64,000 nucleotides of DNA from assembly GCF_900104055.1 (NCBI RefSeq), contig NZ_FNJQ01000010.1, forward strand, positions 17,059-81,058, in the 5' to 3' direction. Made by a program: the position numbers and the translations under genes. The notes below the pieces were generated by a model that saw only the letters and a list, made by a program, of their open reading frames with translations, did not search any database and had not been told where the DNA came from. Source of the stretch: Pseudoselenomonas ruminantium. GTDB lineage: Bacteria > Bacillota > Negativicutes > Selenomonadales > Selenomonadaceae. Positions 27,191 to 35,939 of this stretch are shown in pieces (position 1 is the stretch's first letter; every line of letters begins with the position of its first letter).

Positions 27191-27640
27191 ATGAGCATGT
27201 TTCTAGGGATTGATGCAGCGGCTTCTGGTCTTACAGCTGAGCGTCTGCGCATGGATGTTATCTCCAATAATATCGCGAATGCCAACACTACCCGTACGGA
27301 AGGGGGAGGCGCCTATCATCGCCGCTATGTGGTCTTTGAACCCAGAGTTAAGGATAGCGGTCCGTTTCAGACTTTTTTGAAAAAAGCGGCAAATAAGCTG
27401 GAAGCTGGTGATGGTGTACGTGCTGTGCGCATTGAAAGCGACACGACTCAGGGGCCACTGGTGTACGATCCGGGGCATCCTGATGCCAATGCGGAAGGCT
27501 ATGTGGAAAGGCCGAATGTGAACATGGTGGCGGAAATGGTGGACATGATAACGGCTTCCCGTGCTTATGAGGCCAATACTACGACCATCAATGCTGCCAA
27601 GGCCATGGTGTCGAAGGCCTTGGAAATGGGCAATAAGTAA
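27191..27640 (+). CDS. flgC: Flagellar basal-body rod protein FlgC
   Basis: Proximal rod subunit working with FlgB. The ATG at 27191 gives MSMFLGIDAAASGLTAERLR, the normal family start, with AGGGA upstream; a GTG at 27173 would add six residues. The rod motif MDVISNNIANANTTRTEGG and the C-terminal VNMVAEMVDMITASRAYEAN are both clear. 149 residues. 32 bases after flgB. Confidence 0.95.
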   Translation: MSMFLGIDAAASGLTAERLRMDVISNNIANANTTRTEGGGAYHRRYVVFEPRVKDSGPFQTFLKKAANKLEAGDGVRAVRIESDTTQGPLVYDPGHPDANAEGYVERPNVNMVAEMVDMITASRAYEANTTTINAAKAMVSKALEMGNK

Positions 27641-27667
27641 GAACTTGTGTTTTGAGAGGGAAAAGAT

Positions 27668-27970
27668 ATGGAAATAGCACCACTCGCGATAACTCCGGTG
27701 TCAATGAGTGCCACCAGTCATTTGGGCGAAACACAGGAACCTAAGGAAGTGAAGAATTTTGGTCAGTATCTGACGGATGCGTTGAAGAAGACCAATGGGC
27801 TGCAGTTGGAATCTGAACGGCAGAATGCGCTGCTGGCAGCTGGCAGGATAGAAGATGTGTCACAGGTGGTTATCGCGGCCAAAAAGGCTGAGATTGCCCT
27901 GCAGCTTACCCTTCAGTTACGGAACAAGGCAGTGACAGCATATCAGGAAATCATGCGCATGCAGGTATGA
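27668..27970 (+). CDS. fliE: Flagellar hook-basal body protein FliE
   Basis: Adapter between the MS ring and the rod, exported by the flagellar type III apparatus. 100 residues, normal. The N-terminal third is disordered; the helix from about 60 has VVIAAKKAEIALQLTLQLRN and AYQEIMRMQV, the FliE signature. The start follows GAGAGGGAAAAG. It sits in the standard flgB-flgC-fliE-fliF order. Confidence 0.92.
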   Translation: MEIAPLAITPVSMSATSHLGETQEPKEVKNFGQYLTDALKKTNGLQLESERQNALLAAGRIEDVSQVVIAAKKAEIALQLTLQLRNKAVTAYQEIMRMQV

Positions 27971-28010
27971 CGGCTAAGACAGTGTAATTCGACGTGAAGG
28001 GATTGAGATC

Positions 28011-29600
28011 ATGGGAGATTGGAAAGAGCGGTATAAGGAGCTGCTGGAGAGATTCAGTAAGCGCCAGCGCTATATCATGCTGGGCTCCGCTTTGGCTATT
28101 CTCATTGCCATAATTGGTGTAAGTGCGTGGTATGGCAATAAGCCGGATATGGTTCCTCTGTTCACCAACATGGAGACCAAGGATGCCGGTGAAGTAGCTG
28201 CAAAACTGAAAGAAGCTAAAATCGAATACGAAGTGCAGGAAACACGGCAAGGCACTACAATCATGGTACCGTCACGGGATGTGCACAATGCCCGTCTGGA
28301 TTTATCGACTCAGGGACTCCCCAGAGGGAATAAGGGGTTTGAGATATTCGATGACAGTAAGCTGGGTGTCACGGAATTTCAGAACAAGGTAAATTATCTG
28401 CAGGCTCTGCAGGGGGAACTGACTCGGACCATTGAGCAGATTGCATCTGTGGAGAAGGCGCGGGTGCATATTGTTCTGCCGGAGGACAGCCTGTACAAGA
28501 AGAATGAGAAGCCGGCAACAGCTTCGATCATGCTGCATCTGCGGCCTAATATGGAACTATCCAAGAAGGAGATCAAAGGTATTGTCAATCTGGCTGCGAA
28601 TAGTGTCCAGGGGCTGAAACCGGAAAATATCACGGTGGTGGATGCCACGGGCAAGATCCTCAACGATCCGGATGAGAATGAGGAACAGAATGTCAGTGTC
28701 AAGACCATGACGCAGTTGGATATGACCAAGAAGGTTCAGGACAATATCCAGAAGAACATCCAGTCCATGCTGGATGATTCCATGGGAGAAGGTAAGGCTT
28801 TTGCTCGCGTGAGCGTTGAATTAGATTTTGATGATCGCACTACGGACAAACAGACCTTTACGCCGGTGGTTGACGATTCTGGCATTATCCGCAGCCAGCA
28901 GGATATCAGTGAAGCCTATAATGGCACGTCCACGCAGCCTGGCGGAGCGGCAGGGGTACAGTCCAACGTGCCCGGCTATGTGGCGCAGAATGCCAATGCC
29001 AATGCGGAATATGAGAAGAAAGAATCCACGAAAAACTATGAGATAAATGAGGAAAAATCCAAGACGGTGGCTGCTCCTGGTTCCATCCGCCGCCTGACGG
29101 TGGCTGTGTTGGTGGATGAATCGGTTACGCCGCAGCAGCAGGACAGCATCATGCGGACGGTGACCAGTGCAGCAGGCATCAATGCGGATCGCGGTGATAC
29201 GGTATCCGTGGAACCGCTGCCCTTCAGCACGGAACTTCGCGATAAGCGGGCAGCTGAGGAAAAGGCGGCCAAAGATCGGGAAGACATGATCTTCTATGGT
29301 ATCATCGGGGGAATCCTGCTGGTACTGGCAGCTATCGGTGGATATCTGTACTATCGCCGCAAGAAGAAACTGGAAGCCATTGCGGCCGAGCAGGAGCGGA
29401 TTCGCTTGGAGGAAGAAGCAAAGAGAAAGAAAGAAGAAGAAGAGCGGGCGGCCCTTATTGCCGCAGGTGCTATCGAACCGGACGAGCTTTCCGAAGAGGA
29501 ACAGCAGCATCTGTCCGAAAAGCAGGCCCTGCAACAGCTTATCGATCAGCGTCCGGCAGAAGTGGCTATGCTTGTTAAGACTTGGCTGGCGGAGGAATGA
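28011..29600 (+). CDS. fliF: Flagellar MS-ring protein FliF
   Basis: Builds the membrane ring at the base of the motor. 529 residues. Membrane helices are at about 22-42 and 427-447 (FYGIIGGILLVLAAIGGYLY). Between them lie the YscJ-like ring domains with NKVNYLQALQGELTRTIEQI and VEKARVHIVLPEDSLY. The charged C-terminal tail is the FliG-binding end. 40 bases after fliE and 3 before fliG. Confidence 0.96.
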   Translation: MGDWKERYKELLERFSKRQRYIMLGSALAILIAIIGVSAWYGNKPDMVPLFTNMETKDAGEVAAKLKEAKIEYEVQETRQGTTIMVPSRDVHNARLDLSTQGLPRGNKGFEIFDDSKLGVTEFQNKVNYLQALQGELTRTIEQIASVEKARVHIVLPEDSLYKKNEKPATASIMLHLRPNMELSKKEIKGIVNLAANSVQGLKPENITVVDATGKILNDPDENEEQNVSVKTMTQLDMTKKVQDNIQKNIQSMLDDSMGEGKAFARVSVELDFDDRTTDKQTFTPVVDDSGIIRSQQDISEAYNGTSTQPGGAAGVQSNVPGYVAQNANANAEYEKKESTKNYEINEEKSKTVAAPGSIRRLTVAVLVDESVTPQQQDSIMRTVTSAAGINADRGDTVSVEPLPFSTELRDKRAAEEKAAKDREDMIFYGIIGGILLVLAAIGGYLYYRRKKKLEAIAAEQERIRLEEEAKRKKEEEERAALIAAGAIEPDELSEEEQQHLSEKQALQQLIDQRPAEVAMLVKTWLAEE

Positions 29601-29603
29601 CAA

Positions 29604-30635
29604 ATGGCATTTGAAGATATGTATGGCGATGGCGATGAGGGGCTATCCAACTCGGAGAAAGCGGCCGTTCTGTTCATTGCTCTGGGGCCAGAGTATTCGG
29701 CCAAGCTGTTTCAGCATCTGGCTGATGACGAGATTGAGCGTATCACGCTGGAGATTGCTAACCATAAGAAGGTCAGTCAGGAAGTCAAGGCTCAGGTGGT
29801 CAGTGAGTTCTATCAGATGGCCATGGCCAGCGATTACATTTCCTCTGGCGGGCTCGAGTATGCACAGAATGTACTGGAGAAGGCTCTGGGAGCAGAAAAG
29901 GCGATGGAGATCCTCAATCGCCTTACCACCAGCCTGCAGGTTCGTCCGTTCGACTTCCTGCGCAAGACCGATCCTTCTCAGCTCATGAACTTCATCAACA
30001 ACGAACATCCCCAGACGATTGCCCTGATCATGGCCTATCTGGATCCGGATCAGGCAGCTACCGTCCTCGGGGCACTGTCGCCGGAGGCACAGGCCGATGT
30101 GGCACGGCGTATCGCGCAGATGGACCGGACATCGCCGGATATCATCCGCGAGGTAGAGAGGGTATTGGAGCGGAAGCTTTCTTCCCTGGTTACGCAGGAC
30201 TTCACCACGGCTGGCGGTGTCAAGGCCATCGTGGAAGTACTCAACCGGGTGGATCGCACAACCGAAAAATCCATTATCGAAACCCTGGAAGTGGACAATC
30301 CGGAACTGGCCGAGGAAATCAAACGCCTCATGTTCGTATTCGAAGACATCGTACAGCTCGACGACCGTTCCCTGCAGATGGTTCTGCGCGATGTGGAAAC
30401 CAAGGATCTGTCTCTGGCCCTCAAGGCTACACAGCCGGAAGTGGCAGAAAAGGTCTACAGGAATATGTCGAAGCGTGCTGCCGATATGCTGCGTGAGGAA
30501 ATCGAGTTCATGGGTCCGGTGAAGATCCGCGATGTAGAAGAAGCACAGCAGAAGGTCGTCAATGTCATCCGGGTATTGGAAGAAAAAGGCGACATTGTAA
30601 TTTCGCGTGGACAGGGAGACGAGATGATTGTCTAG
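29604..30635 (+). CDS. fliG: Flagellar motor switch protein FliG
   Basis: Torque-bearing rotor protein. The 343 residues show the armadillo middle-domain motif NNEHPQTIALIMAYLDPDQA near 130-150 and the C-terminal torque helix region with LDDRSLQMVLRDVETKDLSL. Start follows GGAGGAATGA. Its last 8 bases overlap fliH. Confidence 0.96.
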   Translation: MAFEDMYGDGDEGLSNSEKAAVLFIALGPEYSAKLFQHLADDEIERITLEIANHKKVSQEVKAQVVSEFYQMAMASDYISSGGLEYAQNVLEKALGAEKAMEILNRLTTSLQVRPFDFLRKTDPSQLMNFINNEHPQTIALIMAYLDPDQAATVLGALSPEAQADVARRIAQMDRTSPDIIREVERVLERKLSSLVTQDFTTAGGVKAIVEVLNRVDRTTEKSIIETLEVDNPELAEEIKRLMFVFEDIVQLDDRSLQMVLRDVETKDLSLALKATQPEVAEKVYRNMSKRAADMLREEIEFMGPVKIRDVEEAQQKVVNVIRVLEEKGDIVISRGQGDEMIV

Positions 30636-31419
30636 AGTTATCAAAGCCGCGATATGGGAGGAGAATCCTCATCTTATCCATACCCCCGAGCCGCCTAAGC
30701 CCGAGGAAAAGGCGGCGGAGGATAATGGCCTGGATGAAGAAACCCGCACCCGTATGCTGGCAGAAATTGCTGCCAAGGAGCAGCGCGCAATCCAGCTCCT
30801 GAAGGATGCCAAGGTAGATGCAGAAATCATCAAGCAGGAAGCTAAGGCTGAACGCAATCGGCTGCTGGCTGAGGCACAGAAGGAGATTGAGCGAAAGAAA
30901 GAAGAAGCCGCTGAAATCGGGCGGCAGGAAGGCTATGATGCCGGCTATAAGGATGGGGAAGCCAAAGTACGGGAGGAAATGGAAGATATCCTTGTCCAGG
31001 GCAGTGCCCGGGCAGAAAAAACCCTGCAGGATGCCAAGGCAGCCTGCAGGGATTATGTCCAGCAGGCTGAGGAAGATGTGGTGAAGATTGCCATGGCTGT
31101 GGTGGAAAAGATCCTGCCCCAGCATTTCATTGATGTGCCGCAGGTGGTACTGCCATTGGTCAGGGAATCACTTTTGAAGGTCAAAGATCAGAAGACCTTG
31201 AAGATTCATGTATCGCCGGCAGATTACGATCTGGTTCTGATGGCCCGCACGGAGTTCCGCGGGCTGCTTACCTATGGTGATGCAGAGATCGATATAACCT
31301 CAGATCTCAGCATGAAGCCGGGAGATTGTTTGATTGAAACGCCTAACGGCACAGTGGATGCAAGGCTGGCCACGCAGATTGAACTAGTGCGGCAGGCGGT
31401 GAAGAATGTGATGCTTTGA
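30628..31419 (+). CDS. fliH: Flagellar export apparatus regulator FliH
   Basis: Binds and regulates the FliI ATPase. TTG start overlaps fliG by 8 bases with GGGAGACGAG upstream. Of 263 residues, about 45-150 are a charged coiled coil; the C-terminal domain has ILPQHFIDVPQVVLPLVRES and KIHVSPADYDLV, typical of the FliH/YscL family. Sequence is variable, so position and pattern both support the call. Confidence 0.9.
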   Translation: MSRVIKAAIWEENPHLIHTPEPPKPEEKAAEDNGLDEETRTRMLAEIAAKEQRAIQLLKDAKVDAEIIKQEAKAERNRLLAEAQKEIERKKEEAAEIGRQEGYDAGYKDGEAKVREEMEDILVQGSARAEKTLQDAKAACRDYVQQAEEDVVKIAMAVVEKILPQHFIDVPQVVLPLVRESLLKVKDQKTLKIHVSPADYDLVLMARTEFRGLLTYGDAEIDITSDLSMKPGDCLIETPNGTVDARLATQIELVRQAVKNVML

Positions 31420-31429
31420 GGTTTTCGCT

Positions 31430-32770
31430 ATGGATGATATGGGGGAAAACAAGCCGTTTCAACTGAATATCACGAAATTTACCGATGCCATCTACGAGTG
31501 CTCCAGCGTGAAGCTTACGGGCAAGGTCACGCAGGTGATCGGCTTGGTCATTGAATCCCAGGGACCGACGGTAAGTGTGGGGGAGCTTTGTTATATCAGC
31601 TCGCATAATCCTGATGTTCCCCCCATCCCTGCTGAAGTCGTGGGCTTCCGGGAAGGTTACGTCATGCTGATGCCTGTCGGCGAGATGCAGGGCATCGGTC
31701 CAGGTTGCGAAGTCACGGCGGCCCAGAAGATGCTAAACGTCCGGGTGGGGGAAGAACTACTCGGACGGGTTTTGGATGGACTAGGCAATCCAATTGATGG
31801 CAAGGGGCCAATCCTTTGCAAGCAGGAGTATTCCCTGCAGGCGGATCCGCCGCATCCGTTATCGCGTCCGCGTATCCATGACAGCCTCTATGTGGGGGTG
31901 CGGGCCATTGATGGCCTGATTACCATGGGGGAAGGGCAGCGTATCGGCATCATGGCCGGTTCTGGTGTGGGGAAATCCACGCTGCTTTCCATGATTGCCC
32001 GGAATACGGAGGCTGATATCAGTGTTATCGCCCTGGTGGGAGAACGTGGCCGCGAGGTTAGGGATTTCATCGAGCGGGACTTAGGTGAAGAGGGCATGAA
32101 GCGTTCCGTGGTGGTGGTGGCTACTTCGGATCAGCCGGCTTTGGTGCGCATCAAAGGTGCGATGACCGCCACGGCCATTGCTGAATACTTCCGCGATCAG
32201 GGGCGCAAGGTCATTCTCATGATGGATTCGGTCACCCGTTTTGCCATGGCCCAGCGTGAGGTGGGGCTGACCATTGGGGAGCCGCCGGCAACCCGTGGTT
32301 ACACGCCCTCGGTATTTGCGATGCTGCCCAGGCTGCTGGAGCGGGCGGGGACCAGTGCCACAGGTTCCATTACGGGAATCTATACGGTGCTGGTGGATGG
32401 TGACGATATGAATGAGCCCATTGCCGATGCAGTGCGTTCCATCCTCGATGGACATATCGTTCTATCCCGCAATATTGCGGCGCAGAATCATTTTCCCGCC
32501 ATTGATATCATGCCCAGCGTCAGCCGTGTCATGAATGAGGTGGTGTCGCCGGAGCATCTGAAGGCGGCCCAGCAGATGCGGCAGCTGATGGCTGTGTATC
32601 GCGATGCGGAGGATCTGATCCATATCGGGGCGTATGTCAAAGGCTCAAGCGCCAAGATTGATGAGTCCATCCAGAAGATTGATGCGATAAATGAATTCCT
32701 TTGTCAGGGAATCTATGAAGTGGATACCTATGAAGACACGGAAAAGAAACTGATGCGCATTTCCGGGTGA
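31430..32770 (+). CDS. fliI: Flagellar export ATPase FliI
   Basis: Energises export of rod, hook and filament subunits. 446 residues. Walker A GSGVGKST is near 177-184; the F1-like Walker B region MDSVTRFAMAQREVGL is near 264; RPRIHDSLYVGVRAIDGL and GEPPATRGYTPSVFAMLPRL are family blocks. The start has GAGG about 9 bases upstream. 10 bases after fliH, 6 before fliJ. Confidence 0.96.
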   Translation: MDDMGENKPFQLNITKFTDAIYECSSVKLTGKVTQVIGLVIESQGPTVSVGELCYISSHNPDVPPIPAEVVGFREGYVMLMPVGEMQGIGPGCEVTAAQKMLNVRVGEELLGRVLDGLGNPIDGKGPILCKQEYSLQADPPHPLSRPRIHDSLYVGVRAIDGLITMGEGQRIGIMAGSGVGKSTLLSMIARNTEADISVIALVGERGREVRDFIERDLGEEGMKRSVVVVATSDQPALVRIKGAMTATAIAEYFRDQGRKVILMMDSVTRFAMAQREVGLTIGEPPATRGYTPSVFAMLPRLLERAGTSATGSITGIYTVLVDGDDMNEPIADAVRSILDGHIVLSRNIAAQNHFPAIDIMPSVSRVMNEVVSPEHLKAAQQMRQLMAVYRDAEDLIHIGAYVKGSSAKIDESIQKIDAINEFLCQGIYEVDTYEDTEKKLMRISG

Positions 32771-32776
32771 TGAGGC

Positions 32777-33244
32777 ATGAAGAAGTTTAAATTCCAATTG
32801 GAAACCCTGTTGCGGGTGACACGCCGCAAGAAAGACGATGCGGAGCGGGAATTTGCCGCTGCTTCCCGCAGGCTGGAGGAAGCCCGGGAGGGCTTGCAGA
32901 CCTTGCTGGCAGAGATGCAGAAGGGACAGCGGGACTATGATGCCCTGTCTCAGGAAGGTGTCAGGGTTACCGTGGGTCGGCTTATGGCGTTCAATAGCTT
33001 TTTTGCCTGGAAGCGGGAACAGATTGAAATGCAGCAGGGCATTGTGCTGCAGATGAAGGGTGAGAAACAGAAGAAGCTCAAGGCATTGATGGCCATCATG
33101 AGTTATCTGAAAAGCATTGAGCAGTTGAAAGAACGACGCTGGCAGGAGTATCAGGCCGAAGCCCTGCGGGAAGAACAGAAAATGCTGGATGAGATTGGTC
33201 TTCAGCTGACCATGCGCAGGAGAAGGGAAGGAGCAGTATCATGA
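32777..33244 (+). CDS. fliJ: Flagellar export chaperone FliJ
   Basis: Small coiled-coil protein linking FliI to FlhA. 155 residues, almost wholly helical and charged. N-terminus KKFKFQLETLLRVTRRKKDD is typical. Position right after fliI is diagnostic, as sequence is poorly conserved. It overlaps the next gene by 4 bases. Confidence 0.88.
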   Translation: MKKFKFQLETLLRVTRRKKDDAEREFAAASRRLEEAREGLQTLLAEMQKGQRDYDALSQEGVRVTVGRLMAFNSFFAWKREQIEMQQGIVLQMKGEKQKKLKALMAIMSYLKSIEQLKERRWQEYQAEALREEQKMLDEIGLQLTMRRRREGAVS

Positions 33245-33867
33245 TGGATTTGACCGGCGTGCGTCAGGTACAGGCACGGATTGCCCAATTGCAGGAACAA
33301 TTCGGTATGCCCGGGACTATTCCCGGTGCGGGCTTCTCTAAGACGCTGGAAAAGGAAATCCAAAAGACAATGGGCGGGGCAGATAAGACTGCAGCGCAGG
33401 TGGAAAAGACACAACCATTGCCGGATGTGCAGAAGGTGGAGCAGACGAAGGCAAGGCCTAAGACGGAAAAAGTGCTGGGAAATCTGCCGCTGGCTGATCA
33501 AAAACTCAGTACACTCATAGAGTCCGCTGCCCAAAAGTACAAGGTGGATCCCAAACTTGTGGCTGCGGTGGCAGAGGTGGAATCCAATGGACGGCAGGAG
33601 GCCGTATCCCAGGCCGGAGCTATCGGCGTCATGCAGCTGATGCCGGATACGGCGGCTTCTTTAGGCGTGGATCCGTATGATAAGCAGCAGAATGTGGAAG
33701 GCGGCGCCAAGTACCTGCGGCAGATGCTCGATACATTCGGCGGTGATCTCAAAAAGGCTGTGGCGGCTTATAATGCCGGCCCTGGAGCGGTAAAAGCCTA
33801 TGGCGGGATTCCGCCTTACAAGGAAACCCAGAATTATGTGAATAAAGTATTGGATATCTATAGATAA
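33241..33867 (+). CDS. Lytic transglycosylase (SLT domain) in the flagellar operon
   Basis: Peptidoglycan hydrolase, probably opening the wall for the rod. 208 residues. The N-terminal 95 residues are helical and linker-like without a clear signal peptide. The SLT domain runs from about 95, with the catalytic glutamate in AAVAEVESNGRQEAVS, then GAIGVMQLMPDTAASLGVDP and YNAGPGAVKAYGGIPPYKET. Translationally coupled to fliJ and 17 bases before motE. Lack of a signal peptide suggests export by the flagellar apparatus, as for FlgJ; that is inference. Confidence 0.88.
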   Translation: MMDLTGVRQVQARIAQLQEQFGMPGTIPGAGFSKTLEKEIQKTMGGADKTAAQVEKTQPLPDVQKVEQTKARPKTEKVLGNLPLADQKLSTLIESAAQKYKVDPKLVAAVAEVESNGRQEAVSQAGAIGVMQLMPDTAASLGVDPYDKQQNVEGGAKYLRQMLDTFGGDLKKAVAAYNAGPGAVKAYGGIPPYKETQNYVNKVLDIYR

Positions 33868-33884
33868 CGAAGGCAGGTAGGAAA

Positions 33885-34544
33885 ATGGCAGCAGCGAAGA
33901 AGAAAAAAAAGAAAAAAGGCAGCAAAATAGTAAAAGTGCTATTGGTGCTCTTCCTGCTGTTGGTACTTATAGTGGGAGGCTTTGCCCTGGGCATCTATCT
34001 GCAGCTCATTGACACTAAGGATGCCAATGAGAAACTGAAACTCTATGATCTGCCGGTGGTGGGGGAATACTTTGTGCGCCCTGCTCCCAGCGAGGATGAG
34101 ATGGAAAAATTGCCGGTGGAGGATGCTAAGCCGGACAAGGATAAAGACAAGAATGTAAAAAAGGACGACAAGGATAAGAAGGAATCCAAGAAAATCGTCA
34201 TAACCAAGGAAGAAATCGAAAAACAGATGAAGCAGCGGGAAGCGGAGGAAAAGAAGCGTGTTTCCAAGCTGGCCCGGTTGTACAATCAGATGAAGCCCAA
34301 AGAGGCGGCTAAGGCTATGAATGAGCTCGACGATGATATGTGCATCGCTATCTTACAGCGTATGGATGAAGCCGTGGTGGCCAAGATCCTGACTGCCTTT
34401 GATGAGGGCAAGACTGCCAGGATCACCCGAATCATGTATGCGGGCACCCAGAAGGAAGTCAATACGGAGGAAGATATCCGCCGTATGCTGGAGGAAAAAG
34501 CCCAGAAAAAAAATGCGGAAGAAGAGCAGCAGCAACAACAGTGA
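33885..34544 (+). CDS. motE: MotE-like MgtE-N-domain protein
   Basis: Homologue of the periplasmic or outer-face chaperone near the stator. 219 residues. After a lysine run at 4-14 there is one membrane helix at about 17-37. A lysine/glutamate/aspartate-rich linker follows. The MgtE-N-like part covers about 125-190 with YNQMKPKEAAKAMNELDDDM and VVAKILTAFDEGK. It ends in a glutamine run. Last gene of the operon, followed by a strong terminator; fliK, flgD and flgE do not follow. Confidence 0.8.
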   Translation: MAAAKKKKKKKGSKIVKVLLVLFLLLVLIVGGFALGIYLQLIDTKDANEKLKLYDLPVVGEYFVRPAPSEDEMEKLPVEDAKPDKDKDKNVKKDDKDKKESKKIVITKEEIEKQMKQREAEEKKRVSKLARLYNQMKPKEAAKAMNELDDDMCIAILQRMDEAVVAKILTAFDEGKTARITRIMYAGTQKEVNTEEDIRRMLEEKAQKKNAEEEQQQQQ

Positions 34545-34551
34545 ATCCATC

Positions 34552-34583
34552 CCTGTTGGCAGAAATGCCAACAGGTTTTTTAT
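34552..34583 (+). terminator. Terminator ending the flgB-motE operon
   Basis: A perfect 10-bp stem CCTGTTGGCA/TGCCAACAGG with a GAAA tetraloop, followed by six T residues. Confidence 0.93.
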
Positions 34584-34635
34584 TATGGCAGGGTTAAAAT
34601 ACCATTAAAAAGCGGTTAAATTGGGACATAGCCCC

Positions 34636-34664
34636 TTGCATTTTCAAAAGATAAATAAGATAAT
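34636..34664 (+). promoter_or_regulatory. Promoter of the amidase gene
   Basis: TTGCAT at 34636-34641 and GATAAT at 34659-34664, 17-base spacing, 34 bases before the amidase start. Confidence 0.55.
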
Positions 34665-34697
34665 AAAGTATATGTGTCTGAACAGGGGAGGAGTTCC

Positions 34698-35900
34698 ATG
34701 AAAAGACTATTCTTTTTGCTGTATATCACGGCGCTGGCCGTCGTGTTCCCTTTTGCTGCGCTTACTGCTGAGGCCAGTGATTTTGGGGACAGAGTCAGCA
34801 GCATGGCAGAGATAACTGGCATCCGGGACAGCAGTGATGCCGATAAAACCCGGATTGTCATTGATGCCAGCAAGCCGGTGACCTATAAAAAGATGGTGCT
34901 TTCAGCTCCTGACCGGGTGGTTATCGATATTGCCAACGCCTGGGTTTCACCCAAGCTTGACCGGCAGCTGGACCTTGATACGAACTTTGTGGGCACAGTG
35001 AAGATTGCTCAGTTCGATCCTCAGACGGTCCGTGTGGTGGTGGAGACCAAGGTGGGCCGGAATAATTACAAGGTTTTTGGCCTGAACAGCGGTACGGTTC
35101 CCGGCCGTATTGTGATGGATTTTGGCAATCTGACGGATTCCAGTGGGGCTAAGATCGATCTGCCGGAGAAGACGCCGGCAGCTAAGCCGAAGGCGGAAAC
35201 GGTCAAGCCAAAATCCGCAAAACAAGAGCAGGCGCAAAAGCAGGAGAAAAAAGAGCCGGAAAAGAGCAAAGATCCCACCAATAAGGATGAGGAACTGGAC
35301 GAGGAACTGGCAGGCATTACCGGCTTGAAGGGGCGTAAGATTGTCTTAGATCCCGGTCATGGCGGCAGTGACTCAGGCGCTATTGGTCCTACGGGCGTAA
35401 TGGAAAAGAGCGTTACCCTGCGGGTGGCCAATGAAGTGCGCCGCTTGCTCGTGAAGGAAGGTGCCACGGTCTATATGACACGGGAGGCTGATATCGAGGT
35501 GTCGCCGAAACGGGCGAAGGCCACGGATATCGAGGAATTGCAGGCTCGCTGTGATGTGGCTAATGAGGTCAATGCGGATATCTTCGTCTCGATCCACATG
35601 GATTCCTTTACCAACCGGGCCGCCAAAGGCACGACAGGTTATTATTACTCGTTGGGAGACAAGCGCTCCCGGGTATTGGCGGACAAGATCCGTTCCGGGG
35701 TTATCGATCAGATCGGCACGCAGAGCCGGGGCACGCAGAGCTGCAATTTCTATGTAGTGAAGCATACGGATATGCCCGCAACTTTGCTGGAGGTAGCGTT
35801 TATCTCCAATGAGCAGGAAGAAAAGCTTCTGGACAGCGAAGACGGCATCCGCAAAGCAGCTCAGGGAATTGTGGATGGCATTGCCGATTACTTTGGTTAA
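34698..35900 (+). CDS. N-acetylmuramoyl-L-alanine amidase with AMIN domain
   Basis: Cleaves stem peptides from peptidoglycan outside the inner membrane. ATG 34698 is chosen: it has GGGGAGGAG upstream and begins a signal peptide (KRLFFLLYITALAVVFPF, ending near ALTAEA). The AMIN wall-targeting domain covers about 40-150. A lysine/glutamate linker covers 155-205. The amidase_3 zinc domain starts at about 215 with IVLDPGHGGSDSGA, and has the glutamate in TGVMEKSVTLRVA, SIHMDSF and LLEVAFISNEQE. About 400 residues. It interrupts the flagellar run. Confidence 0.92.
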   Translation: MKRLFFLLYITALAVVFPFAALTAEASDFGDRVSSMAEITGIRDSSDADKTRIVIDASKPVTYKKMVLSAPDRVVIDIANAWVSPKLDRQLDLDTNFVGTVKIAQFDPQTVRVVVETKVGRNNYKVFGLNSGTVPGRIVMDFGNLTDSSGAKIDLPEKTPAAKPKAETVKPKSAKQEQAQKQEKKEPEKSKDPTNKDEELDEELAGITGLKGRKIVLDPGHGGSDSGAIGPTGVMEKSVTLRVANEVRRLLVKEGATVYMTREADIEVSPKRAKATDIEELQARCDVANEVNADIFVSIHMDSFTNRAAKGTTGYYYSLGDKRSRVLADKIRSGVIDQIGTQSRGTQSCNFYVVKHTDMPATLLEVAFISNEQEEKLLDSEDGIRKAAQGIVDGIADYFG

Positions 35901-35939
35901 TGAGACAGAAGAATAAAAGAAAGGATTTTACAGGTAACA

